NCBI GenBank assembly: GCA_025093985.1
Contig: JACAAK010000012.1
Span: 1,426,001-1,490,000 of the forward strand
Origin: Calvatia gigantea
Lineage: Eukaryota > Basidiomycota > Agaricomycetes > Agaricales > Lycoperdaceae
Length of the DNA: 64,000 bases
Direction: 5' to 3'
Part shown: one piece after another, positions 10,945 to 24,102 of the stretch
Layout of the letters: the number at the start of each line of letters is the position of its first letter
How positions within the stretch are numbered: position 1 is the first letter of the stretch
Notes under the pieces: model-generated
Databases searched by the model: none
Told to the model about the DNA's origin: nothing
The model's input: the letters and a program-made list of their open reading frames with translations, nothing else
Made by a program: the position numbers and the translations under genes

Positions 10945-13900
10945 GACCAGCTGAGAGGAGAAGAGAGCCGAGTCGACATTCTCAAAAGCTGGAAGACAAC
11001 AAGGCTTTATCAACCTCATTCGTAGATCTACAGACCGATATGGTTTGCCCCGCCCCACCTCCTGGCACTTCTGTGGACCGATCCGATTCTACACCGACGA
11101 TCACCCTCCGATCTGGTGTATTTTTCCAACCTTCATTTTATTTGTGCTCATAACGCCCAGTTGTGGATGATACATCGTTAATGGACTGCCATGATAATCT
11201 CTGGATTATGTGTGAAGAATAAGAAGATTTTTTAATTTTCGCTCACACCCGGCTAAGACCACTCCGAAGCCCTTTTCGGGAATTGCCTTCCTGGGATAAA
11301 TCCCCCATATCTATTGGCGCCCACAAAGTATTACAGTTTTTAACTCAGCGAATGCTGGCTTTGGGTGCCTTCACTTTTTAGATACACCCACACTGACTTT
11401 AACCTGTCGAGAAAAAATGTCAAAAACTTTGTGAGGTGCTGGAATCACTCGATTTACCTCTCGAAATGAGAAAAACCTTTGATCTCCGCTTATGAAGAGC
11501 CCATGAGTCGTCGTGCGTGGATAACCTTGAGCACTGGTAATTTTTTACATTCCTCCGTGTCACACCTCGTATTTCCGGCTCTCACACTTTACTTTGCAGG
11601 TAATCGGGTTTCCCAAACTGCCCATGCACTCCAGGCAAATTATCCACCCCCCTCGGCCCGAGATCGTCATCGGTCCGTGCCCGTGTGGGTTTCATGAACC
11701 ATAGGGTCTTGTCCATCGAACCGCCGAAGATGGTCGTACACCGTTAGTGGCATTGGCGAGTGAGTGCCAGAAGTATCAGGCTCACACATCATTAGATCTT
11801 CATACGCAAAACCACCAAAACACATGCGGAACCTTCGCTGGGGAAACGTGGCCGCTTCTGAACATGGAACATCAGGAACTCCCAACCCATTCGACAGCAC
11901 ATTAGGTGTGGGTTCTGACGCTAGCGTTCCATAAATATCGTCGATCACAATCTCCCTTATGTTGTATCTTATCCATACATCCAGGTTGCCGTGAAGGGTT
12001 GACGAAGACACGGTTGTGACATTTCATTCTTCGGTTCGGGTCCTCAGTTTCCTTGCGTAAAACCATGACCTCCTGCAAATTTCCCAACCACGTTCTGAGT
12101 GGTGTGGCCGGGTGCTGTATTGGTGTTTTCGAAGGTTAGGCTTGATCGGCCCAGTGAAAGGCGTTCGCCAGTAGCCGCAGAAGGTCGGATGAAGTTTCGA
12201 GAGGAAATAGACACAGAGCTATATTTGAGCGTATTGACGTAACTCCCAGAGGGTGGGTAGTGTTTGGCGATCAAGTTAAGAAAACTAGACGAGTTTTACG
12301 AACTTGTCGGTTAGAAAATTCCCTCCTGGATCGTCCATGATCAGACTTGATCCACGCACAGAATGCAAGCGGAGAACGTCATCATCTAACCGTTTCGACG
12401 GAAGGTTAATGTGAGCGTATAACGGTATGCTCCAAGTGATCCACATATTCACAACCAACCCTAATCCGATGTGACGGAAGAAACCCTTGAGATATCACAA
12501 TAATCACATCTCCTCATCGCGACTTGTTCCTCTGTTAAAGTTGCGAAGTCACAGCGAAATCTAGGAGTCAACGTCATAGGTCTATAAAGTGTCTCACCCA
12601 AGGTACCTCATAATCTAGAATTATTGAAGAAAGGTCATCTAGCATTAGAGCCACGAGAACACCACGGTCTGTCGCTGCGGTCAGGACTTCCATCAGTGCA
12701 ACGTGCTCACCAACTGAGTACCCAAACTCCGACCACTGCCCTTCATCTGCCCTTCCACCTGAGGTTTGTATTACTCTCCATGATCAGCCGTGAAACCTCG
12801 AGTGGAGAAGAAGAGGGAATGAGTCGGACTTCCAAGGAGACCCCACCAATGCTTGGCAATGCTCGAACTTAGTGCAGACTTATCGCTACCAAGTCCTCAA
12901 GCTCCTTCTCTTGGCGCCTCACTGAGCATACGCATGGCATGATCATTGCCATTATGAAGTCAGGGGTCAGATGGTCAACTTTCGACTAGCCCTATCAATA
13001 AAGTGATGTCATTTTGGGAGCGCACCGGGCCCATCTGAATCGTCTTGTCCGGAGAGGGGTGGGCGTAACGTTGTGGCTCTTAGCCACCCCGCTAGGTTCA
13101 TAGTAGGTGGCATTGGCTGAAAAAACGTATCAAGCAGACAGGGAGCTGCCTATACGATCTTCCATCCTTAATCGACCTGTAGCTGAGGGAGGAAAGCAGT
13201 TTGGGTAGTACTCAGGGCATGTTTGCAGCAGGATATTGATTGCGGCGAACTTCCGGGTAGGGCGTTAGACCTATAGCGTTAGACCGGTCTATACCGCCTC
13301 GATTGACACGGAACCGAACATCAAGTGCCTCCCTTCCTTCAAATCCTATTACATATTCAGGGTTGTCCAGAATTTATGGTCATTGATACCGAGTTATTTG
13401 TTTTGGTGGGAGGCTCAAGGTCTCCTGTAAACCTGCAAGATAGGGCCCCAAATGCGACTAATAGCCCCGAGATAGTCTCCCCTTGCTCGCTAGATGAAAT
13501 AGAGTATAACACAGCCCTCGGGATGGGATAAGATTGGGTTCATAATCCCTGCGCATATGTGTTATGGCGGGAGAAGTAGAATCCAAGTAAGGATGCGCCT
13601 ATACCGGCCTTTTGCGTCTTTGGGTGAGAGCAAGCTGTATCGTTCAGTCAGGTTGCGTGCCACAAGGTCGCGGAGATTACAGTCAGGAAGATCTAGGTTT
13701 GTCTACTCTGGAATGAACCATGCTGTGGAGTTGGAAGTAAAGTTGAATCAAGAAGTTAATTCGCACTGCGAGTGTTCACAGAAGTCTACGAAACAGTTCA
13801 GTAAACGCTACCCTACTCTCGTATCCTTCTTCCCCCAACTTCACCTCACTGGGCTAATAACCCTGAAACATCACCGTAGCGAAGGTTCGATGCTTCTCCA

Positions 13901-13960
13901 ACTACCTGCACAGTTCCCAAACCCACGGTCTACGCCGAATTGTCTGGGCCATCCGCAGAT
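10945..13960. other. Intergenic, no supported gene
   Basis: About 3 kb between the velvet gene and the superoxide dismutase gene, both on the minus strand; the proximal part is the velB promoter. Minus-strand frames at 11667-12011 and 12044-12274 look partly protein-like (PMPLTVYDHLRRFDGQDPMV) but match nothing I know and do not splice together. Around 13258-13290 the motif gcgttagacc occurs twice about 15 nt apart. No RNA gene seen. Confidence 0.45.
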
Positions 13961-14986
13961 TCACTGCCTGAGTGCTTCAAGCAACCTTCTTTCAGCTTCT
14001 TTGAAGTTGATTACGTTCCAGATCGCGTTAAGGTACTGCAGTGATCAGGGTACAAAATTGTTCCATGTGGCATAGAATGAGTAACACGTTCTGTGATGAA
14101 GGGGGAGGAAGGAACTCACGTCTGGTTTAACGTTCTTGTATTGGAGATAGAATGCCTATTGAAGGAATGACCGTTAAGTAAATGCGGACGTGAAGGAAAG
14201 AATAGGAGGATTAGAAGCCGTACATGTTCCCAGATATCAACACCAACAAGGGGGACATGAGTGATCAGGGGGTCCTGGTTTGCAGTGGTGACAATTTCGA
14301 GTTGTTTGGTAGTGGGGTTCAAGCCCTACAATGTATCGCGAGGATGGACTCAGACAACTGGATTTAAAACCAAGAGCAGAGAGACAAGAGCTTACCAGCC
14401 AGCCCCAACCACTACCTTGAATAGCGGCGGTGGTGGTATTGAACTTTTTCTTGAATGCGTCAACGGACCCGAAAGTCTTGACAATTTCTTCTTTGAGGGG
14501 GCCGTCGGGAAGCTTACCACCGTCCTCGTTAGCAGGGGCAAGGTTCTCCCAAAAAAGAGAGTGGTTGATGTGCCCTATTCGTAAGATTATTTCCGAGAGC
14601 CGTAAGTACGGATGGGGTTGGGGAAAAACAAGAAACGAATTTACCTCCACCATTAAACTTCAGGGCACTTTGCAGAGAGATCTTCTCCTTGGTATTGTCC
14701 GTCTTTGCGTAAGCCTCTTCGGCGGCATTGAGACCGTTGACATAAGCCGCATGATGCTTGTCATGGTGGAGCCTCATGATTTCCTCGGAAATGTATGGTT
14801 CAAGAGCCTATAAGATGAAATAATATGTTAGCCACATTTATGTCATGGTGTACGAAAGTAAGCTGATCGTACATTATAGGTATAGGGAAGAGGAGGGACT
14901 GTGTGCACAGAAGCGGCGCGTGCTGCAAGGCTGCGCGAGAAAATGCTAGTTGTCGGACGGAGAGTGGAGCGTGCGAGCGAGAGCAT
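13961..14986 (-). CDS. sod2: Mitochondrial Mn (Fe/Mn-type) superoxide dismutase
   Basis: The enzyme converts superoxide to hydrogen peroxide and oxygen in the mitochondrial matrix. Exon 1 (14986-14873) encodes an Arg/Ser-rich presequence without acidic residues, then [11 protein letters not shown]. Exon 2 (14807-14645) begins [20 protein letters not shown] and carries the first metal-ligand histidine. Later exons give [11 protein letters not shown] (second ligand), GSGWGWL, and [20 protein letters not shown] with the Asp and His ligands. The last exon, [18 protein letters not shown], ends at 13961. Length and ligand spacing are those of the family. The presequence argues for mitochondrial SOD2 rather than the cytosolic fungal form. 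Introns are about 50-70 nt. The gene is next to no obvious functional partner, although noxA, another reactive-oxygen gene, is 45 kb away. Confidence 0.95.
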
Positions 14987-17091
14987 GTTATCGTCTGTGA
15001 AGTAAAAGTGATATTTAGTGAACCGGGGTCGTTAAAAGGTCGAAATATCTGTGCGTAGTTTGGTTGTTTCGGCTTGCGAAGGAACCCGAACACTGGTCAT
15101 GTATGTTGTAATTGGGTGGTGCTTGTTTGCTAGTGATTGGCTGGAACTTCATCATTCTGGTGATATTAGTAGAACGGCGGCGGAGGTCCTACTACACCCA
15201 GGGAGTTAATTGATGAGACGATGAGGTATAAAAAAATGAGCCGAAGGAGGAAAATACCTCATCATTCAATGTTCAAAATCATTAGGCTTTATTGGCGGAA
15301 GGTATCGAATGAGATCCTTCGGTGATATCCGTCAAGTGTGCAACACACTCCATCAGCATCAGCGAGATGTTTTTTTACGCAAAATCTCTCCGCAGAAATC
15401 TTCCGTAGTGGCTTCTCGATCTATGAGCTGCAGTTGATGACCGTACACTGACATCAAGGGAAAGGACACCCGGCAACAGGAGATCTGTATACAAGTCATT
15501 ACAAGTGTTCTGTGACCCTTCCCTCCACGACGAATTTGGTACCATCTCAGGACTTTGATTTGTTGCAACTACGGCTCAAAGCTTCAACAAGTTGGGTTGT
15601 ATCCTGCAACTAGTTCATCACGTTTCTGTAGGCGGGATCCGCATCCCAGCATTCCAGGTAGATATAGAACTATGTCATCCGCAATCGATTGATGAAAGGA
15701 TCAATCCAGACCATAACGATTGTTCCACCTCCTTTTGTGGATCGGTCCCTCAAAACTTATTCGACATGTTTCATGTTTTATGTCTCAAAGTCATGTTTTC
15801 AATCATTTTGCAAGGAAGCATCGTCATATTAGAACATGGTGGCGGCCGCCGGGAGCTATATGTATGCAGCGTCAGTTAATCATCCCAAACTTCAACCAGG
15901 TAATGACGATGGTGTCTGAGGGGGGGTCGTTGGCGCTTGATTGAATTCGTGATAGGCGCTGGGTCAACCCGTTTAAGCGCTCAGACAAATCTGTGCTTGT
16001 CCCGGTTGTATCATTGGAGGTGACTGGGGTGATCGCAATTGGTGCGCTCTTACACCACCGCAGCTTGTTATAATTGGAATGGGAGAAGCGTCTTGCACAG
16101 TGATGAACCTCATGATCAATATGTTTGACCTCGGTGCTTGATGGGTAGACAGACGTTGATAACGGGGCGACTGCTCGGAGGAGTAGGAAACTGGTCGGAA
16201 GTGTTAATCCATTGGGTCTCTTGCGGAGGGTTCCATGAGGCACATTTCTGGTGTCGCAAGCGAGGATGCTGGTCTTGAGAGCGGCGCGAAGGCTAACAGC
16301 CAGTCAAATACTCGCTCACTCCACTTCACAAACTTGCACTTTTGTTGAGGTCTAATTTTAAGCTCACACTCAAACAAGGCTATTGGACGAGCCGGAAAGG
16401 ACCGTGTTCACAAATGGATGTTTGCCGGCAGGAGCAGTGGAGTTGCTGACAGAATTTATGTTCTCACAGGTGTTTTTTAAGGGGATGAGTAATGTACCGT
16501 TTCCAAAGGTCCTAAATAAGGCGCAAAGATTGCGAGGTGGCGAAGTTTTAGAGGTGGCGAAAAAAGCAAGTGAGAAGATAGGATGCGGTGAAAAGTGGCC
16601 GAACTGCTCGGCGTGCTTGGCATTTCCGGCGATGGAAGAAACCGTGCAGCACGAGTGCACGACATGTTGTTTGATACACCAGCATGGGTCAAGGCATGCC
16701 TACCATGGCCAAATAGTATGAAAACGGACAGGTAGAATTGCCCCGACCCTCATCAGAAGAATAATAACTAGAGCCTAAAAAGCGTAAAAATAGCACGTAC
16801 TAGGGCTGCGGTGGGAGACCGGCCAGTGAGAAGAAGATGGAGGGTATACATCGGAGTGGCGACGAGGGCGGAGAACATTCAGGTAGGCTGTGTGGCGAGC
16901 ACTAATTTCGACGTTGTGGACGGGTAAGTCGTTGGACTGGGACAGGGATGGGCGGCGATCCCCGGCCGTTGTGGGCAGGGAGACCGGAGATATGGACGAG
17001 TAAGGAAAGTGTTCCCACGTTTCGTCATGGTTGGTTGGGGACGGCAGCCACCTGTTGTGGAAGCATCGCTCATCTTCTCTCTCCACCACCA
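14987..17091. other. Region between sod2 and FKS1
   Basis: About 2.1 kb separating divergently transcribed genes, so it carries the sod2 promoter at its left end and the FKS1 promoter at its right. Frames at 16370-16721 exist on both strands and overlap; neither shows a family motif. A weak candidate gene at 15872-16243 is listed separately. Confidence 0.45.
15872..16243 (-). CDS. Possible small hypothetical protein, 123 residues
   Basis: An uninterrupted frame that I do not recognise. The N-terminus is Arg/Leu/Ser-rich with few acidic residues and could be a mitochondrial presequence (LTLPTSFLLLRAVAPLSTS). The C-terminal half has a heptad-like stretch (LSERLNGLTQRLSRIQSS). No domain, no clear splice partners. 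It could equally be a chance frame or one exon of a larger gene reaching to about 16300. Confidence 0.25.
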   Translation of the reverse strand: MPHGTLRKRPNGLTLPTSFLLLRAVAPLSTSVYPSSTEVKHIDHEVHHCARRFSHSNYNKLRWCKSAPIAITPVTSNDTTGTSTDLSERLNGLTQRLSRIQSSANDPPSDTIVITWLKFGMIN

Positions 17092-20000
17092 ATGCCTGCC
17101 CGCCCTGGGCTCCCAAGCCAGGAGAGCTACCCCTCTCCGTCTCCCTCAGCTGGGACACATTCAGACGATCCTTTTGGCTCTGCTCACGCACACGGCAGAC
17201 GACAATATTACGACAATGAATCTGACCACATAGACTACCCTCGCAGAGACGGGTATCGCGAAACGTACGCATCGGATGGCAGCAACCCTGCCCTCAATGA
17301 CCCAGGCTACTATGATAGCAACAACCATTTTGAAGTGTATCGTGAGTTGGCAGTCTCTGCTGCTACTTCTCCTCTTTCATTCTAATCGGAGTTTCGTAAT
17401 GTAGCCCCTCAAGACACGGACTCAGACAGTGGTGATGTTTATGCTCGACACCACACTGGTGCCTCAACGGAGTTTCTCGGACAGTCTGTCCCTCGCCCAG
17501 GCTACGACAGCTCGACACCGACGTTTTTAGAACCCGGAATGCCCCAGGGTTCCAGAGACGCTTACCCGGCGTGGATACCGGAAAATAATATCCCACTCTC
17601 CAAAGAGGAGATCGAGGATATTTTCTTGGACCTCACGCAAAAATTTGGCTTTCAGAGGGACTCCATGCGTAATATGGTATGTCAAACACCTCCCCACCCC
17701 TTTAAAGTCCCCGGGGGCGCTTCTCGTGCCATTTGCACTGCATCTGGTGTTCATGATGCACTAAGTGACAACCAAGCTAACCGCTCCACTACCCGCAGTT
17801 CGACTTTTTGATGCAACAGCTGGATAGCCGCGCATCCCGCATGGCGCCGAATATGGCTCTCCTAACACTGCATGCTGACTACATTGGCGGCCATAACGCG
17901 AATTATAGAAAGTGGTATTTTGCTGCCCAGCTGGATCTCGATGACGCTATTGGCCAAACGCAGAATCCAGGCCTTAATAGGCTGAAATCTAAGCGCGGGA
18001 AGAACAAGGCGACCGCAAGTGAAAAGTCCTTGAATTCCGCATTGGAGCGGTGGAGACAGGCAATGAACGGCATGAGCCAGTACGACCGTCTCAGACAAAT
18101 TGCCTTGTACTTGCTTTGCTGGGGCGAAGCGGCCCAAGTCCGGTTCGTGCCCGAGTGCCTTTGCTTCATCTTCAAATGCGCCGACGATTATTACCGATCT
18201 CCCGAGTGTCAAAACCGCATCGATCCGGTACCAGAAGGCCTATATTTGCGCGCTGTCATCAAGCCGTTGTATCGTTTCATCCGGGATCAAGGCTATGAAG
18301 TTGTCGATGGGAAATTTGTTAGGAGAGAGAGGGATCACGAAGATATCATTGGATATGATGATGTCAACCAGCTTTTTTGGTACCCTGAGGGTATTGCACG
18401 GATTGTACTCAGGAACAAGGTTTGTTGTCATGTTGTGCTGGTTTTCGTCCCTCTTATTAACTTGTCAACAGACTAGATTGGTGGACCTTCCACCATCACA
18501 GCGTTTCATGAGGTTTGCGGAGATTGACTGGGATCGCGCCTTCTTCAAGACCTATTACGAGAAGCGTTCGTTTGGGCATCTCTTCGTCAACTTCAACCGC
18601 ATATGGGTCATCCACATCGCCATGTTTTACTTCTACACCGCCTTCAACGCACCCTCAGTATACAGCCCACGTTCTGGATCCGTCCCAGCCATGACATGGA
18701 GTGCCACCGCCCTCGGAGGAGCCGTCTCGACTGTCATCATGATCCTCGCCACCCTCGCCGAGTTTTCTTACATCCCCACCACTTGGAATAACACTTCTCA
18801 CCTCACCCGCCGACTTATTTTCTTACTCATTACCCTCGCCTTAACTTGCGGTCCCACTTTCTATGTTGCCATAGTTGTCCACAACGGAAACGGTGGTGGC
18901 TCCCTCGCACTCATCTTGGGTATTGTCCAGTTCTTCATCTCTGTCATTGCGACAGTTCTATTTGCCGTTATGCCTTCTGGTCGTATGTTCGGTGACCGAG
19001 TGGCTGGAAAGTCGAGGAAGTACCTTGCGAGTCAAACTTTCACTGCTAGTTACCCGACCTTAGACAAACCCAATCGTCTTGGCTCAGTTGCGCTTTGGAT
19101 CCTCGTTTTCGGCTGTAAATTTGCCGAATCCTACTTCTACCTCACCCTCTCGTTCAGTGGTCCTATCAAAGTTATGGTCGGTATGAAGGTCCAGAATTGC
19201 CACGATAGGTTGTTCGGGAATGCGCTTTGCTTCCAACCAAGCAGCCTTCACGTTGGCGATTATGTTTGTCATGGATTTGATCCTTTTCTTCTTGGATACC
19301 TTCCTTTGGTACATCATTTGGAACACTGTGTTCAGTATTGCGAGGTCGTTCACCCTTGGGCTTTCCATTTGGACGCCTTGGAAGGACATCTATACTCGAC
19401 TGCCAAAGAGGATATACGCGAAGCTGCTGGCTACGCAGGATATGGAAGTCAAGTACAAGCCCAAGGTAAGCAATTCTAAAAACTGCTTCAAAGCGTGCTT
19501 TGCTCAGTTACCGAATACAGGTTTTGGTCTCGCAAATCTGGAACGCCATCATCATCTCCATGTACCGCGAACACCTGCTTTCAATCAATCACGTCCAAAA
19601 TCTCCTCTATCACCAAGTTGATACTGGTGCAGGTGGTCGTCGCAGTTTGCGGGCTCCGGCGTTCTTCATCTCTCAGGGTGACAAGAGCGTGAACGCGGAG
19701 TTCTTCCCTCGTGGAAGCGAGGCCGAGCGTCGAATCTCGTTCTTCGCGCAGTCCTTGACTACGGCTATCCCAGAGCCTCTTCCTGTGCACGCTATGCCAA
19801 CATTCACGGTGTTGACTCCTCACTACAGCGAGAAGGTACGTTGTCAATTTGTAACACGCTACGGCTGGTTTAAGGGAGTACTAATCTAACCTCGTTTTTC
19901 GAATTTTGTAGACTTTACTGTCACTCCGTGAGATCATTCGTGAGGAAGATCAGAACACCCGCGTCACACTTCTCGAATACCTCAAGCAATTACATCCTAT

Positions 20001-23000
20001 TGAGTGGGAGAATTTCGTGAAGGATACCAAGATTCTGGCGGAAGAGTCTGCCATGTTCAATGGCAACAATCCGTTCGCACATGATGAAAAAGGCGGGTCG
20101 AAGGTGGATGATTTACCATTCTATTTCATCGGGTTCAAGAGCGCCGCGCCGGAGTTTACGCTTCGTACACGAATCTGGGCTTCCCTTCGCGCGCAGACGC
20201 TGTACCGCACTGTGTCGGGTATGATGAACTATTCCAAGGCGATCAAATTGCTGTACCGCGTGGAGAACCCGGAGGTCGTACAAATGTATGGCGGAAATAC
20301 AGACAAGTTGGAACAGGAGTTGGAGAGGATGGCGCGTCGCAAGTTTAAGTTCTTGGTCTCCATGCAACGATATTCGAAGTTCAACAAGGAGGAGCACGAA
20401 AATGCCGAGTTCCTGCTACGCGCATACCCGGATTTACAGATCGCTTATCTGGAGGAAGAACCACCACGAAAGGAGGGCGGAGACCCAAGGATATTTTCCT
20501 CACTTATCGATGGTCATAGCGAATTTATCCCAGAGACTGGCCGCAGACGACCAAAATTCCGAATCGAGCTCCCTGGAAACCCAATTCTCGGCGACGGCAA
20601 ATCAGACAACCAGAATCACGCAATCGTTTTCTATCGTGGGGAATATTTGCAGCTCATTGATGCAAATCAGGACAACTACCTCGAAGAGTGTTTGAAGATT
20701 CGGAACGTGCTGGGCGAGTTTGAGGAGTACAATACCTCGAACCAGAATCCGTACGCGCAGTGGGGGCATAAAGATTTCAAGAGAGCGCCCGTAGCTATCG
20801 TCGGTGCCCGCGAGTACATCTTCTCGGAGAACATCGGTATTTTGGGAGATTTGGCCGCAGGAAAGGAACAGACATTCGGTACACTCGCTGCAAGGTCCAT
20901 GGCTTGGATCGGTGGTAAACTGCACTACGGTCACCCCGATTTCTTGAATGGGCTTTACATGACCACACGAGGTGGTGTATCCAAGGCGCAGAAGGGTTTG
21001 CATCTGAATGAGGATATTTACGCTGGTATGAATGCGTTCGGGAGAGGCGGCAGGATCAAGCATACCGAGTACTATCAGTGCGGAAAGGGCCGTGATCTTG
21101 GCTTTGGAACTATACTCAATTTCCAAACGAAGATTGGGACCGGTATGGGAGAGCAGATGCTCAGTAGGGAGTACTATTATCTGGGAACACAGTTGCCAAT
21201 TGACCGGTTCTTGACTTTCTATTATGGACACCCTGGGTTCCATATTCACAATATGTTGGTAATTTTGTCGGTCCAGACGTTCATTATAACCAGTGAGTCA
21301 CTTTGGTTCCCCGGGTGCCGAAGAAATAACTGATCATATTTTTTTTCTTCAGTGGTATTTTTAGGCACTCTCAACTCGCAGCTCAGAATTTGTCTGTACA
21401 CATCGTCTGGTCAAATGATTGGTGGACAGCAGGGTTGTTATAACCTTGTCCCCGTTTTCGACTGGATTAACCGCTGCATTATCAGTATTTTCTTGGTGTT
21501 CATGATCTCCTTTTTGCCTTTGTTCTTGCAAGGTGCGCCCCCATCTCTTCCATTTATGTCCTCCTTGTTGACTGATGTATAGAACTGGTCGAGCGTGGTA
21601 CATGGAAAGCCATCTTCCGGCTTGCCAAGCAATTTGGTTCACTCTCCCCCGTGTTCGAAGTCTTCTCCACACAAATCTATACGCATTCAATTCTTAGCAA
21701 TCTGACATTCGGAGGTGCCCGATACATCGCCACTGGACGTGGTTTCGCCACTACAAGAATCTACTTCAGCATCTTGTTCTCCCGATTCGCTGGGCCGAGC
21801 ATCTACCTTGGGATGAGGACGTTGATCATGCTGCTATACGTGACCTTGTCACTCTGGACGCCTTATCTCATTTACTTCTGGATTTCGATCGTGGCGCTTT
21901 GTGTGGCTCCGTTCTTGTTCAACCCCCACCAATTCGTGTTTTCTGACTTCGTTATTGATTATCGGTGAGTCGCAACTTTGGATTGCGGGGTGTAAGTAGC
22001 AGTTTCTGATTGTTTGAATGTACAGAGAATTCTTGCGATGGATGTGCCGTGGAAACTCGCGCTCACACAGTAACTCATGGATTGGTTACTGCCGTCTCTC
22101 ACGGACCATGATCACCGGATACAAAAAGAAGAAACTCGGACATCCCTCAGAAAAGCTTTCGGGTGATGTTCCCCGAGCTGGCTGGCGTGCCGTCATCTGG
22201 TCAGAGGTTATCTTCCCCATCTGCATGGCGATTCTCTTCGTCATTGCATATATGTTCGTGAAGTCATTCCCAAACCCTAATGGTCAAATCCCCCCAAGTC
22301 CCCTTATCCGGATTGCTGTCATCTCCCTTGGCCCAATTGTGTGGAACGCAGCAGTGCTGCTCACATTATTCATTTTCTCCATTTTCCTCGGACCGATGCT
22401 TGATCCCGTGTTCCCTAAATTTGGATCGATGATCGCATTCATCGCACATGCGCTCGGGACTGTCGGCATGATTGGGTTCTTCGAATTCCTGGTGAGTTTG
22501 TTCTCAAGCCATTAGACTTGGCTTATTATTGATTGACGTCATATAATGATACAGTGGTTCTTGGAGTCATGGGATGCTTCACATGCGGTCCTCGGTCTCA
22601 TTGCGGTTATTTTCATCCAGAGGGCTATTCACAAGATCCTGATTTCTGTTTTCCTTTCTCGTGAGTTTAAGCACGACGAAACCAATCGCGCATGGTGGAC
22701 TGGTCGATGGTATGGCCGCGGGTTGGGTGCGCATGTGATGTCGCAGCCTGCGAGGGAATTCGTTGTCAAGATTATCGAATTGTCGTTATGGAGCTCCGAC
22801 CTGATCTTGGGCCACATGCTACTGTTCATGCTTACACCGCCAATTTTGGTGCCATACTTTGACCGATTCCATGCGACAATCCTGTGTAGGTTTCATTCTT
22901 TTTTATTCCTTGCGCTCATCTGATTACTGACTTTTCCGTTTTTGTTCTAGTCTGGTTGCGTCCTTCCAAACAAATCCGTGCACCTGTCTATACAAATAAA

Positions 23001-23204
23001 CAGAGGAGGCAGCGTCGCTGGATTGTCATCAAGTACGGCATTGTGTATGTACTTGTGATTGGCATATTCGTTACCCTTATCGCCCTGCGTAAGTATCTCC
23101 TGCTGTGCTTTCTCTTGATTCTGATCCTGACACCGCGCTTACTCTCAGCCGCTTCGTTGCACATCAGCATGAAGATCAATTGTTCTATCTGCCAACAGCT
23201 TTGA
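17092..23204 (+). CDS. FKS1: 1,3-beta-glucan synthase catalytic subunit
   Basis: This plasma-membrane GT48 enzyme polymerises UDP-glucose into cell-wall beta-1,3-glucan and is the echinocandin target. The start ATG at 17092 opens a Ser/Pro/Tyr-rich cytosolic tail ([19 protein letters not shown]). The FKS1 N-terminal domain follows ([20 protein letters not shown]), then membrane segments. The large cytosolic glucan synthase domain comes next ([68 protein letters not shown]). The C-terminal membrane bundle ends at [14 protein letters not shown]. About eleven introns occur, including 17342-17404, 17677-17798 and 18420-18471. All exons join in frame with no damage, giving about 1,780 residues, the family size. 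Resistance hot spot 1 reads [10 protein letters not shown] (19135-19164) and hot spot 2 reads DWINRCII (21460-21483). Confidence 0.97.
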
Positions 23205-24102
23205 AGGTAGCCACGACCCATAGACTGCTCTTTTCTCCCTTTTGCTTCGCGTTTATATTTCCTGTCACCGCACGGGTTGGACCATATGCCCACTCACGGA
23301 CTTTTTTTTCATATCTTCGTTTCCCCATCCGCTTCTTTTGATGGTTGCGTTATTCATAAAGCTCACAACCTCTCTGTTCACGCAAGGACATCTAGTGTAC
23401 GCCTATTACCATACTACAAGACCACACGAGCACGATCTTGTTATTTACGAATGTTATTCAATGAACGATATCTGTTCACACCCGATCCCCCCCAGTCAAT
23501 GTTAACCACTTGAAGGTCCAACGGGGTAAACCGAGGTTTCCTTGGAGTTAATGGGTCTTTCTCTCGTGGTTGTTGGGTTCCCGTAGCCAGTTGATGTTTT
23601 AGGATAATCAGAAGCTCACCGTGTGTATTCTTACTATGTGCCTCGTGTCTTATCAATATCCTGTGCTCAACAGGAAGCCAAAAGCGCAATTCTCAGCAAA
23701 CCCACTGAATAACCTCCGGCCTAATCACGGGTGTTCTGGAAACAAGCCTCGTGATCGGGCCAGGAGCATATGGACGTTGGGGCTGTTGGTATTGATTTAT
23801 GAGAAAATTGGGTGATTCTTAGCACTGAAGCATGAGCAACATCAGCGCTACTAACATTGTGGTCAAGATGGAGCTGTTCGGCGGGGGACGTGTGCTTCCG
23901 ACATGGGAGTTTCAGACCAACTTGTGGAAGGCAGGTGATCGGCAGTGGTCTTCGTCATTCAGAAAATATGGGTATCCCAGGCAACTTCTAAGAATATTAT
24001 GCTGAAGATTCAAATAAATTCTGGACAACCGACCAGGAGAATAGTCACTGCGCTGTAGCCTCCGTTTTTTGCACTTGGCTCCTAGCAAAAGCGAAATTCG
24101 AC
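23205..24102. other. Intergenic between FKS1 and the first thaumatin-like gene
   Basis: About 0.9 kb holding the FKS1 3' untranslated region and the promoter of the downstream gene on the same strand. A pyrimidine-rich stretch lies at 23220-23350. No supported gene. No canonical TATA box is visible before the first thaumatin-like gene, unlike its two downstream paralogues. Confidence 0.5.

Noticed and set aside
13557..14075. 172-residue plus-strand frame
   Set aside because: It overlaps the last exon of sod2 on the other strand and has no family motif; a shadow frame plus 3' flank.
16370..16721. Overlapping frames on both strands upstream of FKS1
   Set aside because: No family motif in any frame; more likely promoter sequence. 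The plus-strand one is protein-like but unsupported.
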